Shown here: positions 33,678 to 42,982 of the stretch, piece after piece | Numbering within the stretch: position 1 is the first letter of the stretch | Layout of the letters: each line of letters starts with the position of its first letter | From: Propionibacterium sp. | GTDB taxonomy: Bacteria > Actinomycetota > Actinomycetes > Propionibacteriales > Propionibacteriaceae | Direction: 5' to 3' | Assembly (NCBI GenBank): GCA_012839035.1 | Contig: DUOB01000089.1 | Location: forward strand, 1 to 46,682 | DNA length: 46,682 nucleotides | Position numbers and translations under genes: made by a program | Notes under the pieces: generated by a model | The model's input: the letters and a program-made list of their open reading frames with translations, nothing else | Databases searched by the model: none | What the model was told of the DNA's origin: nothing

Positions 33678-34436
33678 ATGGGTGACTGGCTGCGCCGAGG
33701 CTGGGGCCGTTGGCAGCAGGTGCTGCGTGCCGACGTCAAGCGCCCGCGCGGCCGAATCGTGACCGGGCTCGTGTGTGTCGTGATCGGTTTGATGATCACG
33801 GTGAGCAGTCTCAACGCCCGGGGTTTCGACCTCCGCCCGGGCCGCAACACCCAGCTGATCGACGTGATCCGGGACGGCAGCCGCCGCAACGCGGATCTCA
33901 GCCGGGACGTGGCCGCCCTGCGTGCCGAGGTCGATGAGCTGGCGGGCCGCGAGGAGCCCGATGTCAGTGATCGGGTGGTGGAGACGGGCGGGTACGCGGG
34001 AGTCGAGCCCGTCAGCGGTCCCGGTTATACCGTGATCCTGACCGACGCACCATCGTCCGTGACGGTCGCCGGCATCGATGAGGACCTCCTCGTCGTCCAC
34101 CAACAGGACATCCAGGCCGTCGCGAACGTCTTCTGGGCCGCCGGAGCCGAGGCCATGACGATCCAGGGGCAACGAGTGGTCGCGACCACGGGCATCAAGT
34201 GCGTCGGCAACTCCGTGGTCCTCCACGGCACGCCCTATGCGCCGCCCTATGTGATCTCGGCGATCGGCGATCCGGACGAGTTGGGCACGGCGCTGGCAGC
34301 GTCGGCGTACCTGAAGGTCTATCGCCAGCACGCGGAGGCGTACAACCTCGGCTATCAGCAGAAGCGCGAGGGCAACCTGCAGTTCCCGGCCTATGCGGGG
34401 ACCGTCAAGTTGGAGTACGCCACCGCAGCCGGCTGA
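33678..34436 (+). CDS. DUF881 membrane-anchored protein
   Basis: The 252-residue protein has a short cytosolic start, one transmembrane helix (IVTGLVCVVIGLMITVSSL, about 26-44) and an extracytoplasmic part beginning with a coiled-coil-like stretch (about 60-92). The DUF881 fold follows, with GPGYTVILTDAP, NVFWAAGAEAMTIQGQRV and PYAPPYVISAIGDP. Proteins of this family lie beside crgA and trpG in many actinobacteria and resemble a Firmicutes division-linked family; their role is unproved. GAGGA lies upstream of ATG 33678. It converges with trpG nine bases downstream. Confidence 0.9.
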   Translation: MGDWLRRGWGRWQQVLRADVKRPRGRIVTGLVCVVIGLMITVSSLNARGFDLRPGRNTQLIDVIRDGSRRNADLSRDVAALRAEVDELAGREEPDVSDRVVETGGYAGVEPVSGPGYTVILTDAPSSVTVAGIDEDLLVVHQQDIQAVANVFWAAGAEAMTIQGQRVVATTGIKCVGNSVVLHGTPYAPPYVISAIGDPDELGTALAASAYLKVYRQHAEAYNLGYQQKREGNLQFPAYAGTVKLEYATAAG

Positions 34437-34445
34437 GACCAGCAG

Positions 34446-35081
34446 TCAGCCCAGGGACATCAACGGGGCCAGTCCCACGGCGCGACCGGGGGCCTCGGCG
34501 TCCCCACAGAGGGCCAGCCAGTTCCCGAGCATCTGATAGCCGCCCTCGGTGAGCACCGATTCCGGGTGGAACTGCACCGCCTCCACCGGCAGCTCCCGGT
34601 GGCGTACGGTCATGATCACCCCGTTCTCGGTCTCGCCGGTGACCTCGAGGCAATCGGGCAGCGTGGTGACTGCGAGGGAGTGATAGCGGGTCGCGGTGAA
34701 CGGGTTCGGCAGGCCTGTCATCGTCCCGACCCCACGGTGCCGGACCGGCGACACCTTGCCGTGCAGCAGCTCCCGGGCCCGGCCGACCTCACCGCCATAG
34801 GCGACCGCGATCGCCTGCATCCCCAGGCACACCCCGAAGATCGGCACATGTCCGGCGACCCGGCGTACCAGATCGACACAGACGCCAGCGGCCTCGGGAG
34901 TGCCCGGCCCGGGGGACAGCAGGATGCCGTCGAACCCGGTGAACCGATCCGGCGACAGATCGCCGAAGCGCTCGTCGTCGTTGCGCCGGACCTCGACGTC
35001 CGCGCCCAATTGGGCGAGATAGTGCACGAGGTTCCAGACGAACGAGTCGTAGTTGTCAACGACCAGAATGCGGGGTTTCAC
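34446..35081 (-). CDS. trpG: Glutamine amidotransferase component, TrpG/PabA
   Basis: The 211-residue class I glutaminase has the catalytic Cys85 (FGVCLGMQAIA), with His172 and Glu174 in QFHPES. LVVDNYDSFVWNLVHYL and LLSPGPGTPE are the conserved start blocks. It releases ammonia from glutamine for anthranilate or aminodeoxychorismate synthase. The partner TrpE/PabB is not in this window, so the pathway is not decided. The same orphan position next to pknB is known from M. tuberculosis Rv0013. It follows pknB by 24 bp and may be the last gene of the wall-growth operon. Confidence 0.92.
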   Translation of the reverse strand: MKPRILVVDNYDSFVWNLVHYLAQLGADVEVRRNDDERFGDLSPDRFTGFDGILLSPGPGTPEAAGVCVDLVRRVAGHVPIFGVCLGMQAIAVAYGGEVGRARELLHGKVSPVRHRGVGTMTGLPNPFTATRYHSLAVTTLPDCLEVTGETENGVIMTVRHRELPVEAVQFHPESVLTEGGYQMLGNWLALCGDAEAPGRAVGLAPLMSLG

Positions 35082-35105
35082 TGCGTGCGTCCTGTCCTGG
35101 GCCGC

Positions 35106-37145
35106 TCACCCACCGGAGGGGGAGGGTGAGGTGGTGGGGACCGGAAGGGTCGGCGACGTCGTGGGCATCGTGGTCGTCGGCTCCGTCGTCGGGGTGGGCT
35201 CGGGTTCGGGCTCGACATACGTGGCGATCCGGACCGTGATCACCGCCGTTCGTTCGACCGGGGTCCCGGCCGGCGGATCGGTGCTGAGCACAACGTCATC
35301 CTGCGTGGGATCGCTGGTCTCGGTCTCCTCGAACCGGACGTTGTCGAAGGTGCCCTCGGCTGCGCTCTCCACGTCCGACCTCTGCAGGCCGACCCAGTCG
35401 GGCATCTCGATCGTCCCGGTGGCCACCTCCAGGGTGATCTTGCTGCCGACGGCCACGGTGTCGCCCTCGCTCGGGCGGATCCTCACCACCGTGCCTCTCT
35501 CGGCATCATCCGGCTCCGTGGTGGCATCGATCACCTCGATGTTGACGAACCCCGCATCGCTCAACAACCGGCGTGCCTCTTCCTCCGTCGAGCCGACGAC
35601 CTCGGGGATCGTGGCCCGGCGGGGACCGGTGTTCACATGGAGCGTGACCGTCTCGCCGGGGTCCAGCCGCACCTGGGCCACGGGATCCTGTCTCAGGACG
35701 GTGCCGACGGTCTCGACCGGGCCCTCGACCTCGCTGGTTCTCGGCAACAGCCGGGCGTTGCGGATCTCCGTCTCCGCCGCTGCCTGGCTCATGCCCACCA
35801 CGGCAGGAACCGCGACCTGGGGATCGGGTGCCGGAGTGGTCGGCCGGAGCCACCACCAGGCCAGCGCACCGAGCAACCCCACGAGCACGAGTGAGAGGAG
35901 CACGAGGACGACGGGCAGTGCGCTGCGCCTTTCGGGTTCGTCCTCCACGACCGGTTCGAGAACCCGTTCCGTCGGGGACGCGGCCACCATGGCGGCAGTG
36001 GGTTCCGTGGCACTGCTGACGGAGGTGGGCGGGGGTGCGCCCACGTCGAGTCCCGCGAGGACCCGTTCGATGTCCTCCGCCATGGCGCGAGCGGTCTGAT
36101 AGCGCTCTCCGGGGTCCTTGGCCAGCGCCGTGAGCACGACCGAGTCGATGCCCCGGGAGATCATCCCGTCGAGCTGGCTCGGGGGCACCGGCAGCTCGCG
36201 TACGTGCTGATAGGCCACGGACACCGGGGAGTCACCCATGAACGGAGGTCGCCCGATGAGCAGCTCATAGAGCAGGCAGCCGGCCGAATAGATGTCCGAC
36301 CGGGCGTCGACGGTCTCACCGCGGGCCTGTTCCGGGGACAGGTATTGTGCCGTCCCGATCACCGCTGCGGTCTGGGTCATGGACGACGACACGTCCGACA
36401 CCGCCCGGGCAATGCCGAAGTCCATCACTTTGACGTTGCCCTGCGGGGTGAGCATCACGTTCGCGGGCTTGATGTCGCGGTGGATGATGCCGGCGCGGTG
36501 CGAATAGGTCAGCGCCTCCAGGACGCCGACGGTCAGCTCGAGCGCACGCTCGGGCAGGATCTTGCGGCCGTCCTTGAGGACATCGCGCAGGGTGTGTCCC
36601 TCGACGAGCTCCATGACGATGAACGGGATCCGCAGCTTGCTGGTGGGGTCGTATTCATCCCCCGTGTCATAGACCGCCACGATGTTGGGGTGGTTGAGTC
36701 CGGCCGCGGACTGGGCTTCGCGCCGGAAACGGGCCTGGAAGGTGTCGTCGGACGCCAGGTCGGCGCGCAGCTCCTTGACAGCGACCCAGCGACCGAGACG
36801 GGTGTCGTACGCCCGGTGGACCTCGGCCATGCCGCCGCGCCCGATCACCCGGTCAAGTTCATAGCGGTCGCCGAGCAGTCTGCCGGAGCGGGGTTCGCCG
36901 TCGGCGGGCACGGCCTCGCTGACCCGGGTGTCGTCACCATGAGAAGTGTGTGGAGGGGGACCCGGATACATCGGCGGGTCATCCGGCGTACGGATCGCTG
37001 TCGCACCCAGGGAATCGTCACCGCGCTCCGGCTCCTGCGCCGGGCCCTCGGGCACTGGGCCCGCCGCCCTGCGTGGCGCCGTCGACGGGTCCGCAGATGA
37101 ACCCGCAGCCCGCCGCTCGGGATGATCGCCGGTCTGGTCGTTCAT
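35106..37145 (-). CDS. pknB: PASTA-domain Ser/Thr protein kinase PknB
   Basis: The roughly 679-residue kinase has a 90-residue Pro/Glu/Asp-rich leader before the catalytic domain (about 94-360). The ATP-binding loop is [10 protein letters not shown], the Lys lies in WVAVKEL, the catalytic loop is HRDIKPAN, then DFGIA and the activation loop [19 protein letters not shown]. The latter two stretches are almost identical to those of M. tuberculosis PknB. A transmembrane helix ([20 protein letters not shown]) follows, then three extracellular PASTA modules and a Pro/Thr tail. It senses wall fragments and controls growth and division. ATG 37145 is used; GTG 37148 just before it is also possible. 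PknA, usually adjacent in mycobacteria, is absent. Confidence 0.95.
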   Translation of the reverse strand: MNDQTGDHPERRAAGSSADPSTAPRRAAGPVPEGPAQEPERGDDSLGATAIRTPDDPPMYPGPPPHTSHGDDTRVSEAVPADGEPRSGRLLGDRYELDRVIGRGGMAEVHRAYDTRLGRWVAVKELRADLASDDTFQARFRREAQSAAGLNHPNIVAVYDTGDEYDPTSKLRIPFIVMELVEGHTLRDVLKDGRKILPERALELTVGVLEALTYSHRAGIIHRDIKPANVMLTPQGNVKVMDFGIARAVSDVSSSMTQTAAVIGTAQYLSPEQARGETVDARSDIYSAGCLLYELLIGRPPFMGDSPVSVAYQHVRELPVPPSQLDGMISRGIDSVVLTALAKDPGERYQTARAMAEDIERVLAGLDVGAPPPTSVSSATEPTAAMVAASPTERVLEPVVEDEPERRSALPVVLVLLSLVLVGLLGALAWWWLRPTTPAPDPQVAVPAVVGMSQAAAETEIRNARLLPRTSEVEGPVETVGTVLRQDPVAQVRLDPGETVTLHVNTGPRRATIPEVVGSTEEEARRLLSDAGFVNIEVIDATTEPDDAERGTVVRIRPSEGDTVAVGSKITLEVATGTIEMPDWVGLQRSDVESAAEGTFDNVRFEETETSDPTQDDVVLSTDPPAGTPVERTAVITVRIATYVEPEPEPTPTTEPTTTMPTTSPTLPVPTTSPSPSGG

Positions 37146-37179
37146 CACTCACCACCTCGTGGCTGTTGGAGAGTCTTGT

Positions 37180-38619
37180 TCACAGCACGGCCTCCATCAC
37201 GTCTTTGGCGATCGGGGCCGCGACGCGGTTGCCCCCTATTTCGCTGCGGGGCACGTTCGCGTCCTCCACGAAAACGGCGACGGCCACCTCGGGCTCCCCG
37301 GAATCGCCGACTGCATAGCTGGTGAACCAGGCGTACGGGGGTCGATCGGGCGCGGACTGGGCCGTGCCCGTCTTGCCGCCGACCGTGCGCCCGGGGATCC
37401 GGGCGTTGGTGCCGGTGCCACTCGTCACGACCGACACCATCATCTCGGCCAGCGCGTCGGCGTTCTGCGGCTGCATCGGCCGGGACTGGACGTTGGGCCG
37501 GGTCGTGGAGATCACATTGAGGTTGGCCGACCGAACCCGGGCCACCAGGTGGGGTTCGAACAACTGGCCCTTGTTCGCGATGGCTGCGGTCACCATCGCC
37601 ATCTGCAACGGTGTCGTTGCGACCTCGTGCTGCCCGATGCCGGTCATCGCGGTCGACGGGCGATCCGGATCCTCCGGATAGCGGCTGGCGACGGCGTTGA
37701 GCTCGGGGAGCGGGCGGGCACCGAAACCGAATTTTTCCGCCTCTGCCCGCATCACGTCGTCGCCGAGTTCGAGCGCGATGTTGGCGAACGCCGTGTTGCA
37801 CGACACCGTCAGCGCCTGCTCGATGGTGATCCGTTCGCCGCCGCAGTCCACCTGGTTGCCCAGATCGGTCGTGGTCCCGGGCAGCCGCAGCTGGGCGGGG
37901 GAGTCGACCAGGGTCTCCGTCGTCATCCCGTTCTCCAGCGCCGCGGCAGCGGTCACGAGTTTGAACACGGAGCCGGGCGGATAGATCTCGCGGGTGGCGC
38001 GGTTGGTCAGGGGCCGGTCGGGGTCCTCGGTCATGTCGATGTACGCCTGCCGGGCCGCCGCCAGATCGTGGTTGGCGATCTGGTTGGGGTCGTAGCTCGG
38101 CGTGCTCACCAACGCCAGGATCGCGCCCGTGCGGGGATCGATCGCGACGACGGCCCCCTTCCGGTCTCCGAGCCCTTCGTACGCCGCCCGCTGCGCCGCC
38201 GCATTGATGGTCGTTTCGACCGAGGCGCCGGTCGGCACCTGGCCGGTCAGCGAGTCAAGGAACCGGTTCACGAACTGGGAATCCGCAGTGCCGGCCATCT
38301 CGCGGTTGTGGGACGCCTCGAGCGCGGAGCGGCCCTGGTCATAGGAGTAGTACCCCGTGATGTGCGCATAGAGCCGGCCGTCGGGATAGGTCCGCTGGAA
38401 CTTGAACTGGTCCTCCGAGGGAACGGTCTGGGCAACCTCGCTCTGACCGACCATGATCGGACCGCGGTCCTGGGCGAACTCCGCGTCGCGGGTGCGTCGG
38501 TTGGTCGGATGATTGTTGAGCGAGTCCTGGCGCATGACGATCGTGTACGTCTGATTGCCCAACATCAGCCCGAACATGATGATGACGACGATCGCGACGC
38601 GGCGAATGGGCTTGTTCAT
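37180..38619 (-). CDS. pbpA: Penicillin-binding protein PbpA (class B transpeptidase)
   Basis: The 479-residue protein has an N-terminal anchor (VAIVVIIMFGLMLGNQTY), a short dimerisation domain and a transpeptidase domain. The nucleophile lies in PGSVFK, the second motif is SCN and the third is GGKTGTAQ. It cross-links peptidoglycan outside the membrane as the partner of the SEDS glycosyltransferase encoded just before it. The start overlaps the rodA stop by four bases (ATGA), and pknB follows 34 bp later. Confidence 0.95.
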   Translation of the reverse strand: MNKPIRRVAIVVIIMFGLMLGNQTYTIVMRQDSLNNHPTNRRTRDAEFAQDRGPIMVGQSEVAQTVPSEDQFKFQRTYPDGRLYAHITGYYSYDQGRSALEASHNREMAGTADSQFVNRFLDSLTGQVPTGASVETTINAAAQRAAYEGLGDRKGAVVAIDPRTGAILALVSTPSYDPNQIANHDLAAARQAYIDMTEDPDRPLTNRATREIYPPGSVFKLVTAAAALENGMTTETLVDSPAQLRLPGTTTDLGNQVDCGGERITIEQALTVSCNTAFANIALELGDDVMRAEAEKFGFGARPLPELNAVASRYPEDPDRPSTAMTGIGQHEVATTPLQMAMVTAAIANKGQLFEPHLVARVRSANLNVISTTRPNVQSRPMQPQNADALAEMMVSVVTSGTGTNARIPGRTVGGKTGTAQSAPDRPPYAWFTSYAVGDSGEPEVAVAVFVEDANVPRSEIGGNRVAAPIAKDVMEAVL

Positions 38620-40001
38620 CGGCCCGCACCCCTGATGAGCTGGGTGGCCTCGTTCTCGATGCCGCTGTCCTCCGTCACCTTGGCCACCGGTTTTCGGGCC
38701 TGGTGCGAAATGATCATCAACAACCCCATCAACACCCAGTTGGCTATCAGCGACGATCCTCCTTGTGACATGAACGGGGTCGTCAGGCCGGTCAGTGGCA
38801 GCAGTCGGGTGACACCGCCGATGATCAGGAACACCTGCAGGGCGAACACGAAGCTCAGCCCGCTGGCGAGCAGCTTGCCGAAGGGATCCTTGGCGGCCAA
38901 CGCAGTGCGCAGCCCGCGGGCCACGATGAACGCATAGATCATGATGATGGCCATGAGCCCCGCCGTGCCGAGCTCCTCCCCGACCGCGGCGGCGATGAAG
39001 TCGGACTTGGCGAACGTGGTCAACCCGGGCCGACCCTCACCCCAGCCGCGGCCGAGGATGCCGCCCCACGCGAACCCGAATTGCGCGTTGATGATCTGGC
39101 CGTTGCGGTCGATGTCGGAGAACGGGTCGAGCCAGGCGTTCACCCGACGCTGGACGTGGCCGAAGGTGAGATAACCGACGTACGCCAACCCCGCGAACAT
39201 CACCGTGCCCAGGATCGGCCAGCTCGGGCGCTCGGTGGCCACATAGAGCATCATCACGAACAGGCCGAAGAACAGCAGGGAGGTGCCGAGGTCGGTCTGG
39301 AACACCAGCACGAGGACGCTCGCGCCCCACATCATGAGGATGGGGCCGAGATCCCGGGGCCTAGGCAGGTCGATGCCCAGGAACCTGCGGCCGGCGATGG
39401 CGAGGGCCTCCCGCTTCTCGACCATGTAGGACGCGAACGCCACCGTCAGCGCCAGCTTGGCGACCTCGGCCGGCTGGAACGAGAACGGGCCCACACGGAT
39501 CCAGATCCGGGCGCCATAGACCTCGTGCCCGATGACCGGCAGCGCCGGCAACAGCATGAGGATCAGGCCGAAGATGAACAGCGTATAGGTGTAGCCCTGC
39601 AGTGGCCGGTGGTCGCGTACGACGATCAGGACCAGCGAGAACAGGATGACGCCCATCACGGTCCACATGAGCTGGCTGCTGGCGTCCGTCCGCACCGGAT
39701 CGGGGATCTTGTCGATGCGGTGGATCATGGCGAGGCCCACCCCGTTGAGGGTCAGCACCGCCGGCAGGATGAGCGGGTCCGCATAGGGCGCGCGCCAGCG
39801 TACGGCAGCGTGCGCAGCCACACCGATGCCGAGCCAGAGGACCGCCACGACCGGCCAATTGTCGGGCAGCCGGTCGAACAGGTTCTGTTCCACCAGCAGA
39901 TAGGACGCGACCCCGATCACGGAGGCGAACACCACCATCGCAAGCTCGACGTTGCGTCGCTTGCGATAGACGATCACCACGTCCTGCTCGGGCGCTGCCA
40001 T
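38616..40001 (-). CDS. rodA: SEDS-family peptidoglycan polymerase RodA/FtsW
   Basis: The 461-residue membrane protein has about ten to twelve helices and the SEDS signatures: FQPAEVAKLALTVAFASYMV, QTDLGTSLLFFGLFV with the essential Asp region, and GWGEGRPG. TGLTTPFMSQGGSSL is the conserved C-terminal block. It polymerises glycan strands from lipid II and works with PbpA. ATG 40001 overlaps the pstP stop (TGATG); a TTG one codon earlier is in frame. Confidence 0.94.
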   Translation of the reverse strand: MAAPEQDVVIVYRKRRNVELAMVVFASVIGVASYLLVEQNLFDRLPDNWPVVAVLWLGIGVAAHAAVRWRAPYADPLILPAVLTLNGVGLAMIHRIDKIPDPVRTDASSQLMWTVMGVILFSLVLIVVRDHRPLQGYTYTLFIFGLILMLLPALPVIGHEVYGARIWIRVGPFSFQPAEVAKLALTVAFASYMVEKREALAIAGRRFLGIDLPRPRDLGPILMMWGASVLVLVFQTDLGTSLLFFGLFVMMLYVATERPSWPILGTVMFAGLAYVGYLTFGHVQRRVNAWLDPFSDIDRNGQIINAQFGFAWGGILGRGWGEGRPGLTTFAKSDFIAAAVGEELGTAGLMAIIMIYAFIVARGLRTALAAKDPFGKLLASGLSFVFALQVFLIIGGVTRLLPLTGLTTPFMSQGGSSLIANWVLMGLLMIISHQARKPVAKVTEDSGIENEATQLIRGAGR

Positions 40002-41617
40002 CAACAGTCCTCGTTCGGATCCAGGGGGGTGGGGACACCGGGGGTCAGCGGTTGGGGATCCGCCGGTGCCGGCGCACCCTGTTCACCGGTTCGGCCCTCC
40101 GGTTCACCCGGAGCGGGATCACCGGGGGCGGGATCACCGGGTGCGGGGTCACCGGGGGCAGCCGGATCTTCCGGATCCGCAGGCTCCCCCGGGAGCTGCT
40201 CACCGGGCGGTTGCTCGCCGGGGGGCTGCTCACCCGGCGGCGGGGTGGCCCTGGCGGCCTCTTCCCGCGCCCGGCGCTGGGCGATGCAGCGATCAGCCTC
40301 GACCTTGAGCTCTGCGGTGGTCGTCCTGGCTTCCTCCAGGGAATGCGCGGGGATCGTCTTGATCACCCGCTCGCGATAGACGCGCGGCAGGTCCGCGAGC
40401 AGGATGTCGTATTGGATTTCGTGGACCTCGGAGAGGGGTACGCCGAGCACGTTCTGGGCCAGGCCCTGGTGGATCGCGACGTAGTCGTCGGCGGGCCCGA
40501 CGAAATACTGCGTACGCGACCACGCATAACCGGCACCCAGGCCGCCCCCGATCAGAGCACCGATGAGCACGATCGCGATGACGACGCGCAGAGCTCCGCC
40601 GCGTCGGGGACGCAACCGGGGGGCGTACCGGATCTCCTCCTCGTCCACCTCCACCGGCTCGTCGGCCACTTCGTCGTCCTCAGCGGACTCCTCGGGCCGG
40701 TCGCGGCGGATGGTGACCTCGTCATCGTCCCGCGGGGCGACGACCGGGATCGTGCGGTCCATGGCGGCTCCGACGACCTTCGGGTCCTCCTGGAAGTGGA
40801 CGAGCACGGTGGGGATCTCGGCTTCGGCCCTGGGCTCATCCCCGGTCTCGTCCGTGCTGTCCTCGGCGGCCGCCTGGTCGGGGTCCTTGACCACGTCGGC
40901 GAGGATGATCGTGATGTTGTCCACCCCGCCCTCACGGTGGGCGGCGTCGATCAGGACGTCGAGCACGGCCTGGAGATCGTCGGAGCTGGTCAGTGCGCTG
41001 AGCAGCTCGTCGTCCTCGACCAGACCGCAGAGCCCGTCGGAACACAGCAGGAGACGGTCACCGGCCTGTACGTCCACCAACGCGGTGTCGGGATCGGCCG
41101 CGGGCTGGCCGTTGAGGACCTTGAGCAGGAGGGAGCGGTGGGGGTGGTACGCCGCCTCTTCTGCCGTCAGTTTCCCTTCGTCCACGAGGGACTGCACCCA
41201 GGAGTGGTCGTGCGTGAGGCGCTCGATCCGGTCGTCGCGCACCCGGTAGGCCCGCGAGTCGCCGATGTGGACGAGGCCCAGCTGGGTGCCGTCGAACAGC
41301 ATCGCGCTGACCGTGGTGCCCATGCCCTCGAGCATGTGGTCGTCGGCGACGAGATCGGCGATCTTCTCGTTCGCGTTGTGCAGTGCGCCCGCGAGGAGCT
41401 CCAGCATCTCCTCGCCCTGGGCGGGCTCCGCATCGGCGCCACGATCCGCCCGGCGCAGCTGTTGGATGGCAACCGCGGAGGCGAGGTCACCGGCCGCAGC
41501 GCCGCCCATGCCGTCCGCCACGACCAGGAGTCGGGGAGACGCATAGCCACTGTCCTGGTTGTTCTTGCGAACCAGGCCAATTTCGGAGTGCGCGGCATAG
41601 CGGAGCTGCAGGGTCAT
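40001..41617 (-). CDS. pstP: PP2C-family Ser/Thr phosphatase PstP
   Basis: The 538-residue phosphatase has a cytosolic PP2C domain (about 1-240): VRKNNQDSGY, VVADGMGGAAAGD, HIGDSRAYRVR, LLCSDGLCGLV and GGVDNITIILADV are its metal-binding and catalytic motifs. An acidic linker follows, then one transmembrane helix (LRVVIAIVLIGALIGGGLGAGY) and an outer part of about 180 residues. The outer part ends in Pro/Gly-rich repeats (PPGEQ x3, APGDP x3) and a terminal Cys. It reverses PknB phosphorylation. The tail is longer and more repetitive than usual. It overlaps rodA and starts three bases after fhaB. Confidence 0.94.
   Translation of the reverse strand: MTLQLRYAAHSEIGLVRKNNQDSGYASPRLLVVADGMGGAAAGDLASAVAIQQLRRADRGADAEPAQGEEMLELLAGALHNANEKIADLVADDHMLEGMGTTVSAMLFDGTQLGLVHIGDSRAYRVRDDRIERLTHDHSWVQSLVDEGKLTAEEAAYHPHRSLLLKVLNGQPAADPDTALVDVQAGDRLLLCSDGLCGLVEDDELLSALTSSDDLQAVLDVLIDAAHREGGVDNITIILADVVKDPDQAAAEDSTDETGDEPRAEAEIPTVLVHFQEDPKVVGAAMDRTIPVVAPRDDDEVTIRRDRPEESAEDDEVADEPVEVDEEEIRYAPRLRPRRGGALRVVIAIVLIGALIGGGLGAGYAWSRTQYFVGPADDYVAIHQGLAQNVLGVPLSEVHEIQYDILLADLPRVYRERVIKTIPAHSLEEARTTTAELKVEADRCIAQRRAREEAARATPPPGEQPPGEQPPGEQLPGEPADPEDPAAPGDPAPGDPAPGDPAPGEPEGRTGEQGAPAPADPQPLTPGVPTPLDPNEDC
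40101..40240 (-). repeat. Two 15-bp tandem repeat tracts in the PstP tail
   Basis: Four 15-bp units lie at 40101-40160, of the form GGATCACCGGGGGCG and variants, encoding APGDP/APGEP. Three units lie at 40196-40240, of the form CTGCTCACCGGGCGG and variants, encoding PPGEQ. Both keep the reading frame. Confidence 0.85.
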
Positions 41618-41620
41618 GGG

Positions 41621-42097
41621 TCAGGCTTCCAGCTTCAGTTGCGTACGCCCGATCCGGACCTGATCCGCCAGCGTGATCGTGGTGGGCAGGGTGATCCGCT
41701 GACCGTTGACATAGGTGCCGTTGGTGGAGCCGAGATCCTCGATGTACCACCCACCATCGTCATCGGCCAGCACTTGGGCGTGCCGTGTGGAGACGTAGTC
41801 GTCGTCCAGGTTGATCTGGGCATCAGCGCCGCGGCCGATGCGAATCGGTGCCTCGGTGAGGTCCGCGGAGATGCCCTGTTGCTCACCGCTGATGATCGCC
41901 AGTTTCCGGGGTTGGCCCTTCTTGGCGCGGAAGCGTTTGCGTTTCTTCTTGGGTCGCTCCAGCTCGCGTGGGATCTCCGACGCCTGGACCGTGCGGCCGA
42001 ACAGGTCGGTCTTGATGATGCCCGCGCACGACAGGACGAAGGCCCACAGCAATGCGAGGAACAGGACCTTCAGCAGGGTGACAGCGATCGCGGACAT
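41621..42097 (-). CDS. fhaB: FHA-domain protein FhaB (FipA-like)
   Basis: The 158-residue protein has an N-terminal membrane helix (AIAVTLLKVLFLALLWAFVL), a basic stretch KKKRKRFRAKKG and a C-terminal FHA domain. The FHA domain shows IRIGRGADAQINLDDDYVSTRHAQV and STNGTYVNGQRI, which bind phosphothreonine. In mycobacteria its counterpart is a PknA/PknB target tied to FtsZ and FtsQ under stress. ATG 42097 is chosen because it places the helix at the start; the 23-residue extension in frame overlaps fhaA. Confidence 0.93.
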   Translation of the reverse strand: MSAIAVTLLKVLFLALLWAFVLSCAGIIKTDLFGRTVQASEIPRELERPKKKRKRFRAKKGQPRKLAIISGEQQGISADLTEAPIRIGRGADAQINLDDDYVSTRHAQVLADDDGGWYIEDLGSTNGTYVNGQRITLPTTITLADQVRIGRTQLKLEA

Positions 42098-42104
42098 CAG
42101 TCGA

Positions 42105-42809
42105 TCAGCGCCCCGATGGGGCATGCACCAACATTTTGGTGGAGCCGATCTCGATCCGGCTGCCATCGGTCAGCACGGCTTGGGTGACCTTGCGGCCGTC
42201 GACGGTCATGCCGTTGCGGGCGCCGAGGTCGATGATCTTGTATTCCAGATCGAACCCCAGCCCCGTCACCTTGATCTCGGCATGGCGGCGGGACACACCC
42301 GGGTCCTGGATGCGCAGGTCGGCCTCGCTGCCCCGGCCGATCACGATGCCCGGGGGCACCAGGGGGTGGCGCACTCCGTTCACTTCGATCACCATCCGGG
42401 CCCGGCGGCCACGGTCCTGGCGGTCGTCGTGCTCGACTCCCGCGACCGCGCGGGACTCGACCGTGAACTTGCCGGTCGGCAGTTCGGGCACCAGCTCGTA
42501 GTGGATCTCGAGCGGGCCGTTGAAGATGTAGCCCATGTTCTGTGCATGTGACCGCAATTCCGGGAGGATCATGTCGGTTGTCTTCCGACCATAGGGCTCC
42601 AGGATGTTGTAGTCATGCTCCGACAGGTTGATGAAGAACTCGTTGGGGACGAGCTTGCGGTCGCGGGACAGCAGCTTCGCCTCCGAATCGAGCTCCTTCT
42701 GCAGGCGTGCCGCGATCTCCATCGGCTGAACGTCGCCTTTGAAAGCGCGCGCGAAAACGCCGCTGACGGCGCTCTCGATCGCCTTCTCCAGACGGTCCAG
42801 GAACCCCAC
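42105..42809 (-). CDS. fhaA: FHA-domain protein FhaA with DUF3662
   Basis: The 234-residue protein has the DUF3662 domain first (GFLDRLEKAIESAVSGVFAR and GDVQPMEIAARLQKEL), then a linker rich in Arg and Asp. A C-terminal FHA domain follows with VIGRGSEADLRIQDPGVSRRHAEI and GARNGMTVDGRKV. In M. tuberculosis FhaA binds the phosphorylated pseudokinase MviN and helps control lipid II flipping. GTG 42807-42809 is chosen because AGAGG lies eight bases before it and it gives the family's usual start; two GTG codons just upstream are possible. The 70-residue extension further upstream is not conserved. It opens the operon; TAGGAT on the minus strand at 42875-42880 may be its -10. Confidence 0.92.
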   Translation of the reverse strand: MGFLDRLEKAIESAVSGVFARAFKGDVQPMEIAARLQKELDSEAKLLSRDRKLVPNEFFINLSEHDYNILEPYGRKTTDMILPELRSHAQNMGYIFNGPLEIHYELVPELPTGKFTVESRAVAGVEHDDRQDRGRRARMVIEVNGVRHPLVPPGIVIGRGSEADLRIQDPGVSRRHAEIKVTGLGFDLEYKIIDLGARNGMTVDGRKVTQAVLTDGSRIEIGSTKMLVHAPSGR

Positions 42810-42982
42810 CACACCCACCTCTGCTCTGTCCTTGGGAGCGCACCAGGTTGGAAGGCCCCAGTTCGCCACCCTAAATCCTATTGCCGGGAGACAACACCTG
42901 GAGGTCCGGATTTGAACTCTTTGCGAGCAGCCAACCGTAGCGCAGTGCGCCGTTTTCCGAGACGCCCTGTGATATTCGGCAC

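Noticed and set aside
40052-42187. 711-residue open frame opposite pstP, fhaB and fhaA
   Set aside because: All conserved motifs lie on the minus strand; this frame is a shadow without recognisable domains.
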